Positions 28,130-37,830 of a stretch of DNA of 64,000 bases are shown here, one piece after another. The stretch's first letter is position 1. Each line of letters begins with the position of its first letter. Origin of the DNA: an uncultured Planktomarina sp. GTDB taxonomy: Bacteria; Pseudomonadota; Alphaproteobacteria; Rhodobacterales; Rhodobacteraceae. The stretch spans positions 1 through 64,000 of the forward strand of contig CALSQF010000008.1 of NCBI GenBank assembly GCA_943788425.1. Reading direction: 5' to 3'. Position numbers and translations under genes: made by a program. Below the pieces are notes generated by a model. It saw only the letters and a list, made by a program, of their open reading frames with translations. It did no database searches and was not told the origin of the DNA.

Positions 28130-29152
28130 TCAATCGCGCGGACAATTCGCGGGTGTGATGATTTGCACATCGGCCGGTCCCTGAGCTGAGACCGGTGGGC
28201 GCAGCTTGTGATAGGCTGTGATCTGCTGGAAAGCTTGGGCGAGATCTGCGCGGAGATCATGATGCAGGACGAATGCCAACCGGCCCCGCCGCAGCAAACT
28301 GCAGTTTTCGCGGTCCAAGTCATGGGCGATGAAGAATTCCGGTTCGAGCTCTTCATTGGCCAGCGTAGACAAAATGGCCGCATTGGCCCCGCCCATCGAA
28401 TAGACACCGAGCAGGTGATCCAATCCAGCCACTGCTTGGCGGATTCGCTCTGCCGTTCCGAGCGCCAGCCCTGCCCCGCCACTGGCCTCACGCAGACTTA
28501 CCTGCGGGCACAGCCGGGCCATTTCCGACGCAAAGGCCCGCGCCCGTGCCTCTTCGCCTTGAAACTGCCGGCGCGATGTCGTGGTCAAAACTGAACCGCT
28601 GCGGCCTTGCAGCCGTTGCGCAAAGAGATATGCCGCTGTGCGTCCCGCATTTGCATTGTTCAACCCTACATAGGCCAACCGCGCGCAGTCAGGGCAATCG
28701 GTAAATACGGTCACCACCGGGATTTTAAGATCAAGCAGCCGATCAATCTTAGCGCGAATTGGTGCCACATTCTGCGCCTTGAGCACAATGCCCTGACTGC
28801 CCCGCTTGGCAATCTTGGACAGGATCGCCACGGTTTTGCCCGGTCCGATATCTTCCGCAAAGTGGAACCTTGGCCGAATGACGGCAGGCGTAAATTGCGG
28901 CAAAACTTGGGTAGTGGCCCAGCGCAGCTCGTCGGAAAACCTCCGCGGCGCTTCGACCACGATATCTATGAACATCCGCCGCCCCCGCGCAGCCAATTGC
29001 CCCTCTTGCCGTGTCAACTCCACAATCGCCGCCTGCACACGCCGTGCAGTCTGTGCACTGACATGCGCGCGCCCATGCAATGCGCGATCGACCGTGGCCA
29101 AACTAAGGCCCGATTGCAAAGCAATCTCTTTGAGAGGAAAAGGATGTTTCAT
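28130..29152 (-). CDS. LacI family transcriptional regulator
   Basis: This 340-residue protein has the N-terminal LacI helix-turn-helix (LKEIALQSGLSLATVDRALHG, residues 7-27), the hinge region, and a periplasmic-binding-protein-like effector domain (about 60-330; GIVLKAQNVAPIRAKIDRL, VGLNNANAGRTAAYLFAQRL). Sugars or related small molecules are usual ligands. It is divergent from the PhyH-type dioxygenase, with three phased repeats in the short gap, so that gene is the probable target. No purine-rich ribosome binding site precedes the ATG; the bases there are pyrimidine-rich, so translation may be leaderless or weak. Confidence 0.88.
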   Translation of the reverse strand: MKHPFPLKEIALQSGLSLATVDRALHGRAHVSAQTARRVQAAIVELTRQEGQLAARGRRMFIDIVVEAPRRFSDELRWATTQVLPQFTPAVIRPRFHFAEDIGPGKTVAILSKIAKRGSQGIVLKAQNVAPIRAKIDRLLDLKIPVVTVFTDCPDCARLAYVGLNNANAGRTAAYLFAQRLQGRSGSVLTTTSRRQFQGEEARARAFASEMARLCPQVSLREASGGAGLALGTAERIRQAVAGLDHLLGVYSMGGANAAILSTLANEELEPEFFIAHDLDRENCSLLRRGRLAFVLHHDLRADLAQAFQQITAYHKLRPPVSAQGPADVQIITPANCPRD

Positions 29153-29181
29153 TGAGGTGTTTTTGAGGTGTATTGAGGAGT
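29152..29181. repeat. Three phased TTGAGGTGT-type repeats between LacI regulator and PhyH gene
   Basis: TTGAGGTGT (29152-29160), TTGAGGTGT (29163-29171) and TTGAGGAGT (29173-29181) are spaced 11 and 10 bases apart, about one helical turn each. They abut the LacI start codon and lie 54 bases before the dioxygenase ATG. They may be a regulator-binding array; LacI proteins usually prefer palindromes, so this is uncertain. Confidence 0.5.
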
Positions 29182-29234
29182 TTCACAAGCCATTTCTGGC
29201 TAAGCTGCTATCAACCACCAAACAGGAGCGCGAA

Positions 29235-30377
29235 ATGCAAGCCTATCTTTCCCCAGACGAGTGCAATCTGGAAGAGTTCATCCAGCAAGTGACCCGAAAC
29301 CTTACCCCGCGAGAGGTGCCGCAGGCCCATGATATACAACACAACATTCCTGTCTATGATGTGACACAGTTAGATCTCACCGGCGACACCCGCGCCCTAA
29401 AGGCCGAATGGGCGCATGTATTTCTCAAATCCGCTGGGGTGTTGCTGCTCAAAAATGCCTTTCCAGACATCAGTTGCATTGACACAGCCAGCACGATTTA
29501 TGAACGCATCATCGCAGATGAAAAAGCCGCTCAAGGGGGGAAGGCCGATCACTTTGCGGCCTCTGGCGCCAATGACCGCATCTGGAATTCCGCACAAAAA
29601 CTTTGCCACCATGACCCCAAGGTCTTTGCGCAATATTTTGGAAATTTAGCGATTGATGCGGCCTGCGAGGCTTGGCTTGGGCCAAATTACCAGATGACCG
29701 CGCAGGTTAATCTGGTGCGACCCGGCGGCGCGGCGCAAAGCCCACATCGCGATTATCACCTTGGGTTTCAACCGCGCGACGTTGCCGCACGCTATCCGGC
29801 TCATGTGCATGACCTCTCGCCTGTATTGACGCTGCAAGGGGCGGTCGCGCATGTGGACATGCCGACTGAAAGCGGACCGACCAAGCTACTGCCTTTCAGC
29901 CAAAGCTATCGCCACGGCTATCTGGCCTTTGCCTTACCAGAATTTCGCGCCTTCTTTGAAGAAAATTTCGTCCAAGTGCCGTTGCAAAAGGGCGATGTTT
30001 TGTTTTTCAATCCAGCCCTCTTCCACGCCGGTGGTGCCAATGTGAGCCAAGATATTCAGCGCATGGCCAATCTGCTGCAGGTCTCTTCCGCCTACGGGCG
30101 CTCTTTGGAAAATCTGGACCGCCAGAACATGACCCATCACCTCTATGAGGTTCTGGCACGCGGGGACCATGGCCTCTCAGAGCCGCAGGTCGATGCCGCA
30201 ATTTCCGCCTGTGCGGAGGGCTACTCTTTTCCGACCAATCTCGACACAGATCCACCCATCGGCGGTCTGGCCCCAGAAACTCCCGCAGCATTGTGCCGTC
30301 GGGCCTTGGCCAATGAGATGCCCGTGCAAGAGTTCAACGCCGCGTTAACAGCGCTCTACGCACGCAAAAAAGCCTAA
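29235..30377 (+). CDS. Phytanoyl-CoA dioxygenase (PhyH) family Fe(II)/2-oxoglutarate oxygenase
   Basis: PhyH-family enzymes hydroxylate substrates with Fe(II), 2-oxoglutarate and O2. The start at 29235 has AGGAG upstream and gives 380 residues; the frame is open further upstream but runs through the divergent regulator. The iron ligands are visible: H171 and D173 in SPHRDYH, and the distal H264 in ALFHAGGANVS, with R276 nearby as likely 2-oxoglutarate ligand. At 380 residues it is longer than most PhyH proteins (~280), with an extra N-terminal segment and a helical C terminus. It is divergent from the LacI gene. Substrate unknown. Confidence 0.83.
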   Translation: MQAYLSPDECNLEEFIQQVTRNLTPREVPQAHDIQHNIPVYDVTQLDLTGDTRALKAEWAHVFLKSAGVLLLKNAFPDISCIDTASTIYERIIADEKAAQGGKADHFAASGANDRIWNSAQKLCHHDPKVFAQYFGNLAIDAACEAWLGPNYQMTAQVNLVRPGGAAQSPHRDYHLGFQPRDVAARYPAHVHDLSPVLTLQGAVAHVDMPTESGPTKLLPFSQSYRHGYLAFALPEFRAFFEENFVQVPLQKGDVLFFNPALFHAGGANVSQDIQRMANLLQVSSAYGRSLENLDRQNMTHHLYEVLARGDHGLSEPQVDAAISACAEGYSFPTNLDTDPPIGGLAPETPAALCRRALANEMPVQEFNAALTALYARKKA

Positions 30378-30389
30378 GCTCCTCTCGCC

Positions 30390-31388
30390 CTAAGCATAGC
30401 GCTCAGGCCCGGCCCATTGCGCCCCAGAATAGCGATCCCCATTGATCCAGCCCATGGGGAGCGCCGCTTCAACCGCCGCCAGCTCCTGAGCGCTCAGGCC
30501 ATAATTTGCCCCCGCCACAAGGGCTTTGAAATGGTCTAGGTTGCGCGTGCCCGGAATGGGCAGGATATGGTCCCCTTTGGCCAAACACCAGGCAATCGCG
30601 AGGCCGGCCGCTGTCAAACCCATCTGTGCTGCGAGGGCGCGAAAACTTGCGGCCGCCTCGATATTCATGCTCAGGTTTGGCTCCATGAAACGGGGATTTT
30701 GAGCCAAAAAAGGCATGGATTGTGCCGCCTCGCGCCGATGCGGTGTATCGGTCAATAGGCTTCGGCCAACCGGGGAGAAGGCCACAAAGGTCGTGCCGAG
30801 ATCGGCGCAGGTTTGCAAAATACCCAATTCCGGCGTGCGCGTAGAAAGGGAGTATTCCGACTGAAGCGCCGCCACGGGATGCACCGCGTGGGCCGCTCTA
30901 AGAGAGGTTGGAGAAATTTCAGAATATCCAAAACCACCAATTTTGCCCGATTTTATGAAGCCCGCAAGGGTTTCCGTAACCTCTTCTATGGGGACAGAGG
31001 GATCGCGGCGGTGGACATAATACAGATCAATATACTCCAGCCCAAGTCGCTCGAGACTGTTGTCCAATTGCTCTGTCAGATAGGCCGCTTCATTGTTGAA
31101 CAAGCGGTTTGGATCTTGGCGGTCTGTTATGCCGCCCTTGCTGGCGATGTGAAAGAAGGATCGCGCCTGCGGATTTTCTGCCAGATAGGCACCGATGTGA
31201 CGCTCTGAACCGCCCATGCCATAGACGCTGGCCGTATCAATATGGCCCACACCCAGATCTCTCGCGGCATCCAAAATGGCAAACACCTCTTCGCGGCTCA
31301 CCTCCCCGTAGAAATTAGAAAAGGACATCGCACCGATGCCCAGCCGTGACGTCCTTGCGCCACTATGGGGGAAACTACGATTTTTCAT
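30390..31388 (-). CDS. Aldo/keto reductase
   Basis: This 332-residue NAD(P)H-dependent reductase has the aldo/keto reductase TIM barrel: [12 protein letters not shown] at the N terminus, catalytic Asp and Tyr in [14 protein letters not shown], Lys in IASKGGITD, His in YYVHRRDP, and the cofactor site [10 protein letters not shown] near the C terminus. The ATG at 31388 lies inside the 3' end of cmk (14-base overlap) with AAGGA upstream. An alternative start at 31436 would add 16 basic, unlikely residues. It follows cmk on the same strand, so it is probably co-translated with a housekeeping operon despite its accessory character. Substrate unknown. Confidence 0.9.
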   Translation of the reverse strand: MKNRSFPHSGARTSRLGIGAMSFSNFYGEVSREEVFAILDAARDLGVGHIDTASVYGMGGSERHIGAYLAENPQARSFFHIASKGGITDRQDPNRLFNNEAAYLTEQLDNSLERLGLEYIDLYYVHRRDPSVPIEEVTETLAGFIKSGKIGGFGYSEISPTSLRAAHAVHPVAALQSEYSLSTRTPELGILQTCADLGTTFVAFSPVGRSLLTDTPHRREAAQSMPFLAQNPRFMEPNLSMNIEAAASFRALAAQMGLTAAGLAIAWCLAKGDHILPIPGTRNLDHFKALVAGANYGLSAQELAAVEAALPMGWINGDRYSGAQWAGPERYA

Positions 31389-32046
31389 CGGGAAAATCCT
31401 TATCAATGGCCGCAATGGCCTGCGCAATCGCGGCACTTAAACTCAGCTCAGAGGTATCAATCAGAACCGCGTCCTCTGCCGCCGCCATCGGAGCTGTGGC
31501 ACGGGAGCTGTCGCGGGCGTCACGCGCAATTACATCCTGTAAAACCTGTTCAAACGTGGTTTCGGCACCGCTGGCCACAAGCTCCTTAAAGCGCCGGTCG
31601 GCCCGCACATCTGCATTGGCGGTGACAAAGAGTTTCACCTCGGCTTGCGGCACAATCACCGTGCCAATATCGCGCCCGTCCAACACTGCACCGCCTTCCC
31701 AGCGCGCAAAGCGGCGCTGAAACTCCAGCAATTCCGCCCGAACCTCGGGCATGACTGCCACATCGGCGGCCGCCTGTGACACCTCTGCACTGCGCAGCCC
31801 ATCTGCTTGTAAATCATCCACCGTGAGATTTTCTGCCGCGCGCAAAGGATCGGAACCGCTCAACACCTGCGCCCCAACAGCCCGGTACAAAAGCCCCGTG
31901 TCTAAATGCGCCAAGCCATAATGGGCCGCAATTGCACGGCTGATAGAGCCTTTTCCAGCGGCGGCCGGTCCATCAATGGCGATGGTGAAAGCCGTGCCGG
32001 AGCCAAATGGCTTGCGGTCATTTCTATTGGCCTGCCCTGCTTTCAT
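31375..32046 (-). CDS. cmk: Cytidylate kinase
   Basis: Cmk phosphorylates CMP and dCMP. The 223-residue protein has the P-loop GPAAAGKG at residues 26-33, the [11 protein letters not shown] segment, [21 protein letters not shown] and the lid-region [12 protein letters not shown]. The ~20-residue N-terminal extension is a little longer than usual; an internal start would remove it, but the ATG at 32046 overlaps the aroA stop (ATGA), which argues for translational coupling. The aldo/keto reductase gene overlaps its 3' end. Confidence 0.96.
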   Translation of the reverse strand: MKAGQANRNDRKPFGSGTAFTIAIDGPAAAGKGSISRAIAAHYGLAHLDTGLLYRAVGAQVLSGSDPLRAAENLTVDDLQADGLRSAEVSQAAADVAVMPEVRAELLEFQRRFARWEGGAVLDGRDIGTVIVPQAEVKLFVTANADVRADRRFKELVASGAETTFEQVLQDVIARDARDSSRATAPMAAAEDAVLIDTSELSLSAAIAQAIAAIDKDFPDEKS

Positions 32047-33392
32047 GAGCAGGTCCGCACAATAGAAGCACCCAAAGCTGCCATCAGAGGCTCAAAAATT
32101 GGAAAAGATGTTGCCACTGGCCCGCCATCGTCAATCGACATACCTTCCCGAGCGCCCATCCCAAGGATCAAAAATGACATGGCGATGCGGTGATCGAGAT
32201 GCGTTGCGGCCAAAGCGCCGCCTTTTACCTGGCCACCCTGCCCGTGCACATGCCACCAATCGGGACCATCCTGCACCGTGACCCCCGCCGCGCGCAGCCC
32301 CGTCGCCATGGCTTCTATCCGGTCACTTTCTTTAACGCGTAGCTCTTTGACACCGTGCATCCGGGTGACACCCTGTGCAAAACTGGCCACCACGGAAAGG
32401 ATTGGATATTCGTCAATCATAGAGGCCGCCCGCTCCGGCGGCACCGCAATCCCCCGCATATTAGGGGAATATTTCGCGCGCAGATCGGCCACGGGCTCAC
32501 CGCCTTCCTCGCGCATATTCTCAAATGTCAAATCCGCACCCATCTCTTGCAAGGTGTCGAACAGGCCGGCACGGGTCGGATTGAGGCCAATATTGGGCAC
32601 TAACACATCAGAGTCCTCCACAATCAACGCGGCACAGACCGGGAAGGCCGCCGACGAAGGATCACGCGGCACAATGATATCCTGAGAGCGCAATTCTGGC
32701 TGGCCTGTGAGGGTGATCACCCGGCCCGCGTCGGTCTGCTCCACCGTCAATTCGGCGCCAAAGCCCACCAGCATCCGTTCGGTGTGGTCACGCGTGGCTT
32801 CTTTTTCTATGACAACTGTCTGACCCGGCGAGTTCAGACCCGCCAGAAGCACCGCGGATTTCACCTGTGCCGAGGGCATCGGCACCTCATAACGCACCGA
32901 CAAAGGCTGCGTAGCCCCGATAAGTGTGAGCGGTAAGCGACCCTCAGAGCGGCCATGGGACTGCGCACCAAAGAGCGCCAAAGGATCCGTCACCCGGCCC
33001 ATTGGGCGCTTGTTCAAACTGCCATCACCGGTAAACGTGGCCGCGATCGGAGAGGTGGCCATCGCCCCCATGATCAGCCGAACCCCAGTGCCGGAGTTGC
33101 CACAGTCAATCACCTGATCTGGCTCGGCAAATCCGCCAACCCCCACCCCATGCACCAACCAGGAGCCGTCACCGTGATTGATGACCTCAGCGCCGAAGGC
33201 CTGCATCGCCTTGCCGGTGTCCAGCACATCATCGCCTTCAAGCAGCCCTTGGATGCGGGTCTCCCCGAGGCTAAGCGCCCCCAAGATCAATGAACGATGC
33301 GAGATAGATTTATCCCCCGGCACATCCGCTTGGCCCCGCAACGGGCCAGATTTATGCGATGTCATTGGAAGTGCTGCGCCATGGCCTGACAT
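32043..33392 (-). CDS. aroA: 3-phosphoshikimate 1-carboxyvinyltransferase (EPSP synthase)
   Basis: AroA joins shikimate-3-phosphate and PEP in aromatic amino acid synthesis. The start at 33392 has AAGGGG upstream and gives 449 residues. Landmarks are [16 protein letters not shown] (shikimate-3-phosphate site), the [17 protein letters not shown]-binding region, [15 protein letters not shown], the DEYPILSV catalytic Asp region and the late KESDRIEAM. In the LIMG segment the PEP-loop residue order resembles the glyphosate-tolerant class II group less than class I, but this needs alignment. It leads the aroA-cmk operon; the stop overlaps cmk. Confidence 0.97.
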   Translation of the reverse strand: MSGHGAALPMTSHKSGPLRGQADVPGDKSISHRSLILGALSLGETRIQGLLEGDDVLDTGKAMQAFGAEVINHGDGSWLVHGVGVGGFAEPDQVIDCGNSGTGVRLIMGAMATSPIAATFTGDGSLNKRPMGRVTDPLALFGAQSHGRSEGRLPLTLIGATQPLSVRYEVPMPSAQVKSAVLLAGLNSPGQTVVIEKEATRDHTERMLVGFGAELTVEQTDAGRVITLTGQPELRSQDIIVPRDPSSAAFPVCAALIVEDSDVLVPNIGLNPTRAGLFDTLQEMGADLTFENMREEGGEPVADLRAKYSPNMRGIAVPPERAASMIDEYPILSVVASFAQGVTRMHGVKELRVKESDRIEAMATGLRAAGVTVQDGPDWWHVHGQGGQVKGGALAATHLDHRIAMSFLILGMGAREGMSIDDGGPVATSFPIFEPLMAALGASIVRTCS

Positions 33393-33465
33393 ATTCGTCC
33401 CCTTACAAGTTGACAAAGTGATAGCGTCCCAGCCACGCAAGGTCCACCGCTGAGCGCTGTTGTGG

Positions 33466-34152
33466 TTAGGATTTTTGGAAGGTTAAATAATGCGGACGGC
33501 GGCCTTCCCGCAGGGCTTTTTGCTCATATCGTGTTGAGATCCAATCTCCCCAAGCCATGCGCCAATCTTCCGGCCCCTCTGCCAGCCAGTCAAAGCAGGC
33601 CTTTGGAACTTCTTGCAAAGTTTGACGCACATAATCCTCAATATCTGTTGCAACGCGAAACTCAGCACCCGCCATTAAGCAGCGACTGAGTGGCTCCAGA
33701 TGCTCCTGCGTGACAAAGCGCCGACGATGGTGGCGCAGTTTTGGCCAAGGATCGGGATAGAGCAAAAATGCCTTGCTGACGCTTTGCTCCGGTAAGACAT
33801 CCATAAGATCGCGAGCGTCCCCCATGTGTAACTTGATATTCTCGACGCCCGCCTTGCGCATTTTTCCCAGCAACATCGCCACACCGTTGACATAGGGTTC
33901 CACCCCAAGAAATTGAACCTCAGGATTGGCCAAGGCTTGATGCACCAAGTGCTCGCCACCGCCAAACCCGATTTCCAACCACAGCGGCTTGCCCGACGCG
34001 ACCTGCTGCATATCGAGCAGGCTTCGCTCGGGATTGTCCTCGCGGGAGATGCCGTCGACGCTGAGCTTGGGCAAATCTTCTGTCAGGTAACGTTTTTGCG
34101 CGGCATTGAGAGCCTTGCCTTTGATGCGCCCATAAAAATTTCGATGTTCCAT
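33466..34152 (-). CDS. trmB: tRNA (guanine-N7-)-methyltransferase
   Basis: TrmB makes m7G46 in tRNA using SAM. The 228-residue protein has the SAM loop [44 protein letters not shown] and the family-defining [17 protein letters not shown] motif. It lies 79 bases after metK and 73 bases before aroA on the same strand, so SAM-making and SAM-using genes are adjacent. Confidence 0.97.
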   Translation of the reverse strand: MEHRNFYGRIKGKALNAAQKRYLTEDLPKLSVDGISREDNPERSLLDMQQVASGKPLWLEIGFGGGEHLVHQALANPEVQFLGVEPYVNGVAMLLGKMRKAGVENIKLHMGDARDLMDVLPEQSVSKAFLLYPDPWPKLRHHRRRFVTQEHLEPLSRCLMAGAEFRVATDIEDYVRQTLQEVPKACFDWLAEGPEDWRMAWGDWISTRYEQKALREGRRPHYLTFQKS

Positions 34153-34231
34153 GGCCTGTCTCTTACAAAAAGGATGCGCCTGCGCGCAGCCAATTGGTCA
34201 CTGATCTGGGCCCACTCACGCGCCCCTGCGC

Positions 34232-35413
34232 CTACACGGCTTTTTTGAGCGCTTCAACCAAGTCAGTCTTTTCCCAACTAAAGCCGCCATCGGCCTCAGG
34301 CGCGCGGCCAAAGTGCCCATAGGCTGCGGTCCGTTGATAGATCGGCTTGTTCAAGCCCAAATGTTCGCGAATGCCGCGCGGCGTAAGATCCATAGACTGC
34401 GCCACCGCCCGTTCGATCGACTCTTCGGACAGCTCTGCGGTGCCATATGTATCCACATAAATTGACAAGGGCTTAGAGACGCCAATGGCATAGGACAATT
34501 GCAGGCAACAACGCTCTGCCATACCGGCCGCCACGATATTTTTGGCCAAATAGCGCGCCGCATAGGCCGCCGAACGGTCCACTTTGGTGGGATCCTTGCC
34601 CGAAAACGCGCCGCCGCCATGTGGCGCGGCACCGCCATAGGTATCGACAATAATCTTGCGCCCCGTCAAACCGGCGTCGCCGTCCGGGCCACCAATCACA
34701 AAAGTACCAGTTGGATTAACCCACCATTCGGTTTTGCCTGTAATCCAATCGGCCGGCACGACCGCGCGGATATAGGGCTCGACAATGCTGCGGATATAGG
34801 CACTGTCCTGATCTGCGGAACGGTGTTGCGTCGATAAGACAATCGACATGATCTCAACAGGCTTGCCGTTCTCATAGCGCAATGACAATTGCGACTTGGC
34901 ATCAGGTCCAAGGTCCGGCGCGCTGCCGTCTTTGCGCGCCTGGGCCAAACGCCGTAAAATCGCATGAGAATATTGGATGGGCGCGGGCATAAGCTCAGGG
35001 GTCTCAGTGGTGGCATAGCCAAACATGATCCCTTGATCGCCCGCTCCCTCATCTTTGTTTGCGCCGGCATCCACCCCTTGGGCGATATGCGCTGATTGTT
35101 CATGCAAAAGATTGGTGACTTCAACGGTTTTCCAATGAAACTTGTCTTGCTCATAGCCGATGTCTTTGATGCAACCCCGAGCGATTTGATCAATTTTCCC
35201 CATATGGTGCGACAGTTTTTCTTTGTCACTCAAGCCAACTTCGCCGCCAATAACAATGCGGTTTGTCGTGGCGAATGTTTCGGCGGCCACCCGCGCCTCC
35301 GGTTCTTCGGTTAAAAAAGTGTCAAGCACGGCGTCAGAAATTCGGTCGCATACTTTATCCGGATGCCCTTCAGAAACAGACTCTGAAGTAAAAATATAAT
35401 TTGATCTTGTCAT
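34232..35413 (-). CDS. metK: S-adenosylmethionine synthetase
   Basis: MetK makes SAM from methionine and ATP. The 393-residue protein has [24 protein letters not shown] at the N terminus, the [12 protein letters not shown] hexapeptide-like loop, [24 protein letters not shown], and the [20 protein letters not shown]-loop-like segment. The leader carries a SAM/SAH riboswitch that overlaps the Shine-Dalgarno region, so expression is expected to fall when SAM or SAH is abundant. It lies between lnt and trmB. Confidence 0.98.
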   Translation of the reverse strand: MTRSNYIFTSESVSEGHPDKVCDRISDAVLDTFLTEEPEARVAAETFATTNRIVIGGEVGLSDKEKLSHHMGKIDQIARGCIKDIGYEQDKFHWKTVEVTNLLHEQSAHIAQGVDAGANKDEGAGDQGIMFGYATTETPELMPAPIQYSHAILRRLAQARKDGSAPDLGPDAKSQLSLRYENGKPVEIMSIVLSTQHRSADQDSAYIRSIVEPYIRAVVPADWITGKTEWWVNPTGTFVIGGPDGDAGLTGRKIIVDTYGGAAPHGGGAFSGKDPTKVDRSAAYAARYLAKNIVAAGMAERCCLQLSYAIGVSKPLSIYVDTYGTAELSEESIERAVAQSMDLTPRGIREHLGLNKPIYQRTAAYGHFGRAPEADGGFSWEKTDLVEALKKAV

Positions 35414-35417
35414 GGGG

Positions 35418-35462
35418 AGCGCTCCAATAAAATGTAAGCTGCGCCAGGAAGCCGTTGCAGCT
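35418..35462 (-). promoter_or_regulatory. SAM/SAH riboswitch in the metK leader
   Basis: On the minus strand the leader reads AGCTGC-AACGGCTTCCTGGC-GCAGCT, then a short A/T stretch, then ATTGGAGC just before the metK ATG. This matches the SAM/SAH RNA of Rhodobacterales: P1 stem (AGCTGC/GCAGCT), the conserved AACGGCTTCCTGGC core, and a pseudoknot between GCTTCC in the core and the GGAGC that serves as Shine-Dalgarno. Ligand binding should stabilise the pseudoknot and block ribosome access. Confidence 0.93.
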
Positions 35463-35467
35463 AAGGC

Positions 35468-35496
35468 TTCCTAAAAGTCCCACCGCGAGGCGTCAA
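35468..35496 (-). promoter_or_regulatory. Candidate metK promoter
   Basis: On the minus strand TTGACG (35496-35491), a 17-base spacer, then TAGGAA (35473-35468). The -35 is strong and the -10 weak. The predicted start near 35462 would be the first base of the riboswitch P1 stem. Confidence 0.42.
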
Positions 35497-36956
35497 TGAT
35501 AATCTCGCCCGCGCCTGTAAAAATGCCCCAGGATCAAGACTCCAACAAGGGTCAATAGGCCAAGCCAAGGATTTTTTGCATAAAATGTTGCTAGGCGGGG
35601 TCTGGGAATCGGCGCATCTAGCGCCCCGCGCTCGTGAAGATCCAACCGATCGCTTGACCGCCCCCAAGGATCAATCACAGCAGTGACGCCGCGATTGGCC
35701 ACCCGCAACATCGGCAGGCCCAGTTCAACGGCGCGGGCGCGCGCCTGGGCAAAATGCTGAGCCGGGCCCTGCCCCTCGCCGAACCAGCCATCATTGGTAA
35801 TCAACACCAACAGATCAGGACGGGTGTCGCCGCGTCCAACAAACTGCGGGAAAATCCCTTCATAGCAGATCAACGGCTGGAGCCGACCGATACCTTCGAT
35901 ATCAATTTGTGCCGGACCACTGCCAGCTGAAAATTCAGGGAAATCATACCCAAAGGCCCGAGCCAAATGGCTGAGGGGCAGATATTCCCCGAACGGCACC
36001 AAACGGCTCTTGTGATATTCGCCCTGAATCTCCCCTTGTGGTGCCACCACGCCCAGAGTGTTGAAATACTGGCCCGCCGGGTTGCGGCTCTGGTAGCCAA
36101 CCACCACATGCGCGCCCTGCGCCGCGCCGGCAATCTCGCGCCGGGCCAACTCTATGGGCAGATAGACCGAAGTTTCGGGCCAAATAATGAGATCAACCGC
36201 AGGCCCCGCGTGGGTAAGAGATAGATGCCTTTGATAGATTGCCTGCGTCTTGTCCGGGTTCCATTTGTTTTCCTGTGCCACGTTGGGATGTATCAAACGC
36301 ACAATCGGCCGGTTCTCATCTACCGGGCCGCTGCCTGGCCCCTGCACAGGCACGAAGGGCAAGGCGAGGCTCAGGGTCAAAATAACCAATCGCGGCATCA
36401 CCCGCCCCCGGGCGATCAGCGCCGCCAGGATCAGGGTCAAAAGACTCATGCCATGAGGTCCAATAATAGCCGCGAGTTGGTAGGCGATTGTGTCAATCCA
36501 CACATAGCCCAGCAAGGCCCAAGGAAACCCGGTGAACAGGTAGGAACGGGCGAGCTCAGCTGCCAATAGCGCGAGACAGACCCAAAGCCGCACACGCCCG
36601 CGTGCCAGTGCAAAAGCGCCGCCCCAAAACAGGGCCAATCCCCCCGCCATAGCCAGCAAGGCAAAGGGTGCAACCCAGGCAGTGCCGCGGCCCTCTACTA
36701 AGAAGGGCTCAACAATCCAAGCCAAGGCGACCAAAAAATAGCCAAACCCGAGGCCCAAACCGCGCCAGAAATGCGGCAGGCGGGTCTGCGGGCGGATTAT
36801 CCAAAATCCAAAGGCCAATCCGACAAGCGTAAGCGCTGGCTGATCCACAGGGGCCTGCCCCAGCCCAGCAAGCCCACCTGCCGCGACCGTCAAGGCCCCT
36901 TGCCCCCATGCTGGCGCTTGCGCCCAAAGCCTATGAGCTGCTGATGGCTCTAACAT
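35493..36956 (-). CDS. lnt: Apolipoprotein N-acyltransferase
   Basis: Lnt adds the third acyl chain to lipoproteins in the inner membrane. The 487-residue protein has about six to seven N-terminal membrane helices (to about residue 210) and a periplasmic nitrilase-like domain with Glu in LIIWPETSVYLP, Lys in EYHKSRLVPFGEYLP and nucleophilic Cys in LICYEGIFP, then a final membrane helix (LLTLVGVLILGHF). Its start overlaps the 3' end of corC by 26 bases. It is the last gene of the miaB-phoH-ybeY-corC-lnt block, and Pal in this window is one expected substrate. Confidence 0.96.
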   Translation of the reverse strand: MLEPSAAHRLWAQAPAWGQGALTVAAGGLAGLGQAPVDQPALTLVGLAFGFWIIRPQTRLPHFWRGLGLGFGYFLVALAWIVEPFLVEGRGTAWVAPFALLAMAGGLALFWGGAFALARGRVRLWVCLALLAAELARSYLFTGFPWALLGYVWIDTIAYQLAAIIGPHGMSLLTLILAALIARGRVMPRLVILTLSLALPFVPVQGPGSGPVDENRPIVRLIHPNVAQENKWNPDKTQAIYQRHLSLTHAGPAVDLIIWPETSVYLPIELARREIAGAAQGAHVVVGYQSRNPAGQYFNTLGVVAPQGEIQGEYHKSRLVPFGEYLPLSHLARAFGYDFPEFSAGSGPAQIDIEGIGRLQPLICYEGIFPQFVGRGDTRPDLLVLITNDGWFGEGQGPAQHFAQARARAVELGLPMLRVANRGVTAVIDPWGRSSDRLDLHERGALDAPIPRPRLATFYAKNPWLGLLTLVGVLILGHFYRRGRDYH

Positions 36957-37830
36957 GGGCTCTCAGCCTTTTGATCCGTCTCGGATCTGCATCGACGATT
37001 TCAAACTCGACCCCAGCAGGGTGTTTGATGACCTCGCCCCGCGCGGGCACTCGGCCCAGTAGCATAAAGACCAACCCACCCAGCGTGTCGACCTCTTCGG
37101 GATCCACCTCTGCGACCTCCGACAGATCTCGGCCAATTTCCTGCTGAAACTCATCCAAAGGTGTCTTGGCCTGCGCGAGGTAACTGCCCGGTTTTTCAAC
37201 CACCCAAAAGTCACCCTCTGCCGGATCGTGCTCATCCTCAATCTCGCCAATCACCTGTTCGATCAAATCTTCAATGGTCACCAGCCCATCCGTGCCACCA
37301 TATTCATCAATCACCAAAGCCATATGAATACGATCAGCCTGCATTTTGGTGAGCAATATGCCAATCGGCATAGAGGGCGGTACAAACAATAAGGGGCGCA
37401 GCATAGATTTGAGCACCAAACGCCCACCAGAGCCGTTAAACCCGTGTTTGAGGGCCAGATCTTTCAAATGCACAAACCCAAGAGGTGTATCCAGGGTTCG
37501 ATTGTAGACGGGCAAACGCGTTAGACCGGTGTTGCGAAACACATGAACCAAATCTTCTTTGGTGATGGTCACAGGCACGGATTTAATATCCGCCTTAGGC
37601 ACCATCACGTCTTCCACCCGCAATTGCCGCAGGTTCCAGATGCCGGGAATAATCTCTTCCCCATCGGGCCTGAAAAATTCAGAGCTATGCTTCTGTGGCA
37701 AACGACCGCCAGAGAAGGCCCATTTCAAACGATCCCAAAAGCCCAGCGCCTGTGTCTGTCTACTCGAGGGGTCTTCGGCGGTCTCAGAGCCGCCGGCCGT
37801 GTCATCACTTTGTGGCATATCACCAATCAT
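36931..37830 (-). CDS. corC: CorC/HlyC-type CBS-domain protein
   Basis: This 299-residue soluble protein has two CBS domains (about residues 75-195: RVEDVMVPKADIKSVPV, TRLPVYNRTLDTPLGFVHLKDL, MALVIDEYGGTDGLVTIEDLIEQ) and a C-terminal CorC_HlyC/transporter-associated domain (about 210-295). It is usually encoded between ybeY and lnt and has been linked to magnesium/cobalt efflux and membrane homeostasis in enterobacteria. It lacks the N-terminal DUF21 membrane domain of larger relatives. The ATG overlaps ybeY by four bases and the 3' end overlaps lnt. Confidence 0.92.
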   Translation of the reverse strand: MIGDMPQSDDTAGGSETAEDPSSRQTQALGFWDRLKWAFSGGRLPQKHSSEFFRPDGEEIIPGIWNLRQLRVEDVMVPKADIKSVPVTITKEDLVHVFRNTGLTRLPVYNRTLDTPLGFVHLKDLALKHGFNGSGGRLVLKSMLRPLLFVPPSMPIGILLTKMQADRIHMALVIDEYGGTDGLVTIEDLIEQVIGEIEDEHDPAEGDFWVVEKPGSYLAQAKTPLDEFQQEIGRDLSEVAEVDPEEVDTLGGLVFMLLGRVPARGEVIKHPAGVEFEIVDADPRRIKRLRAHVRAISSS

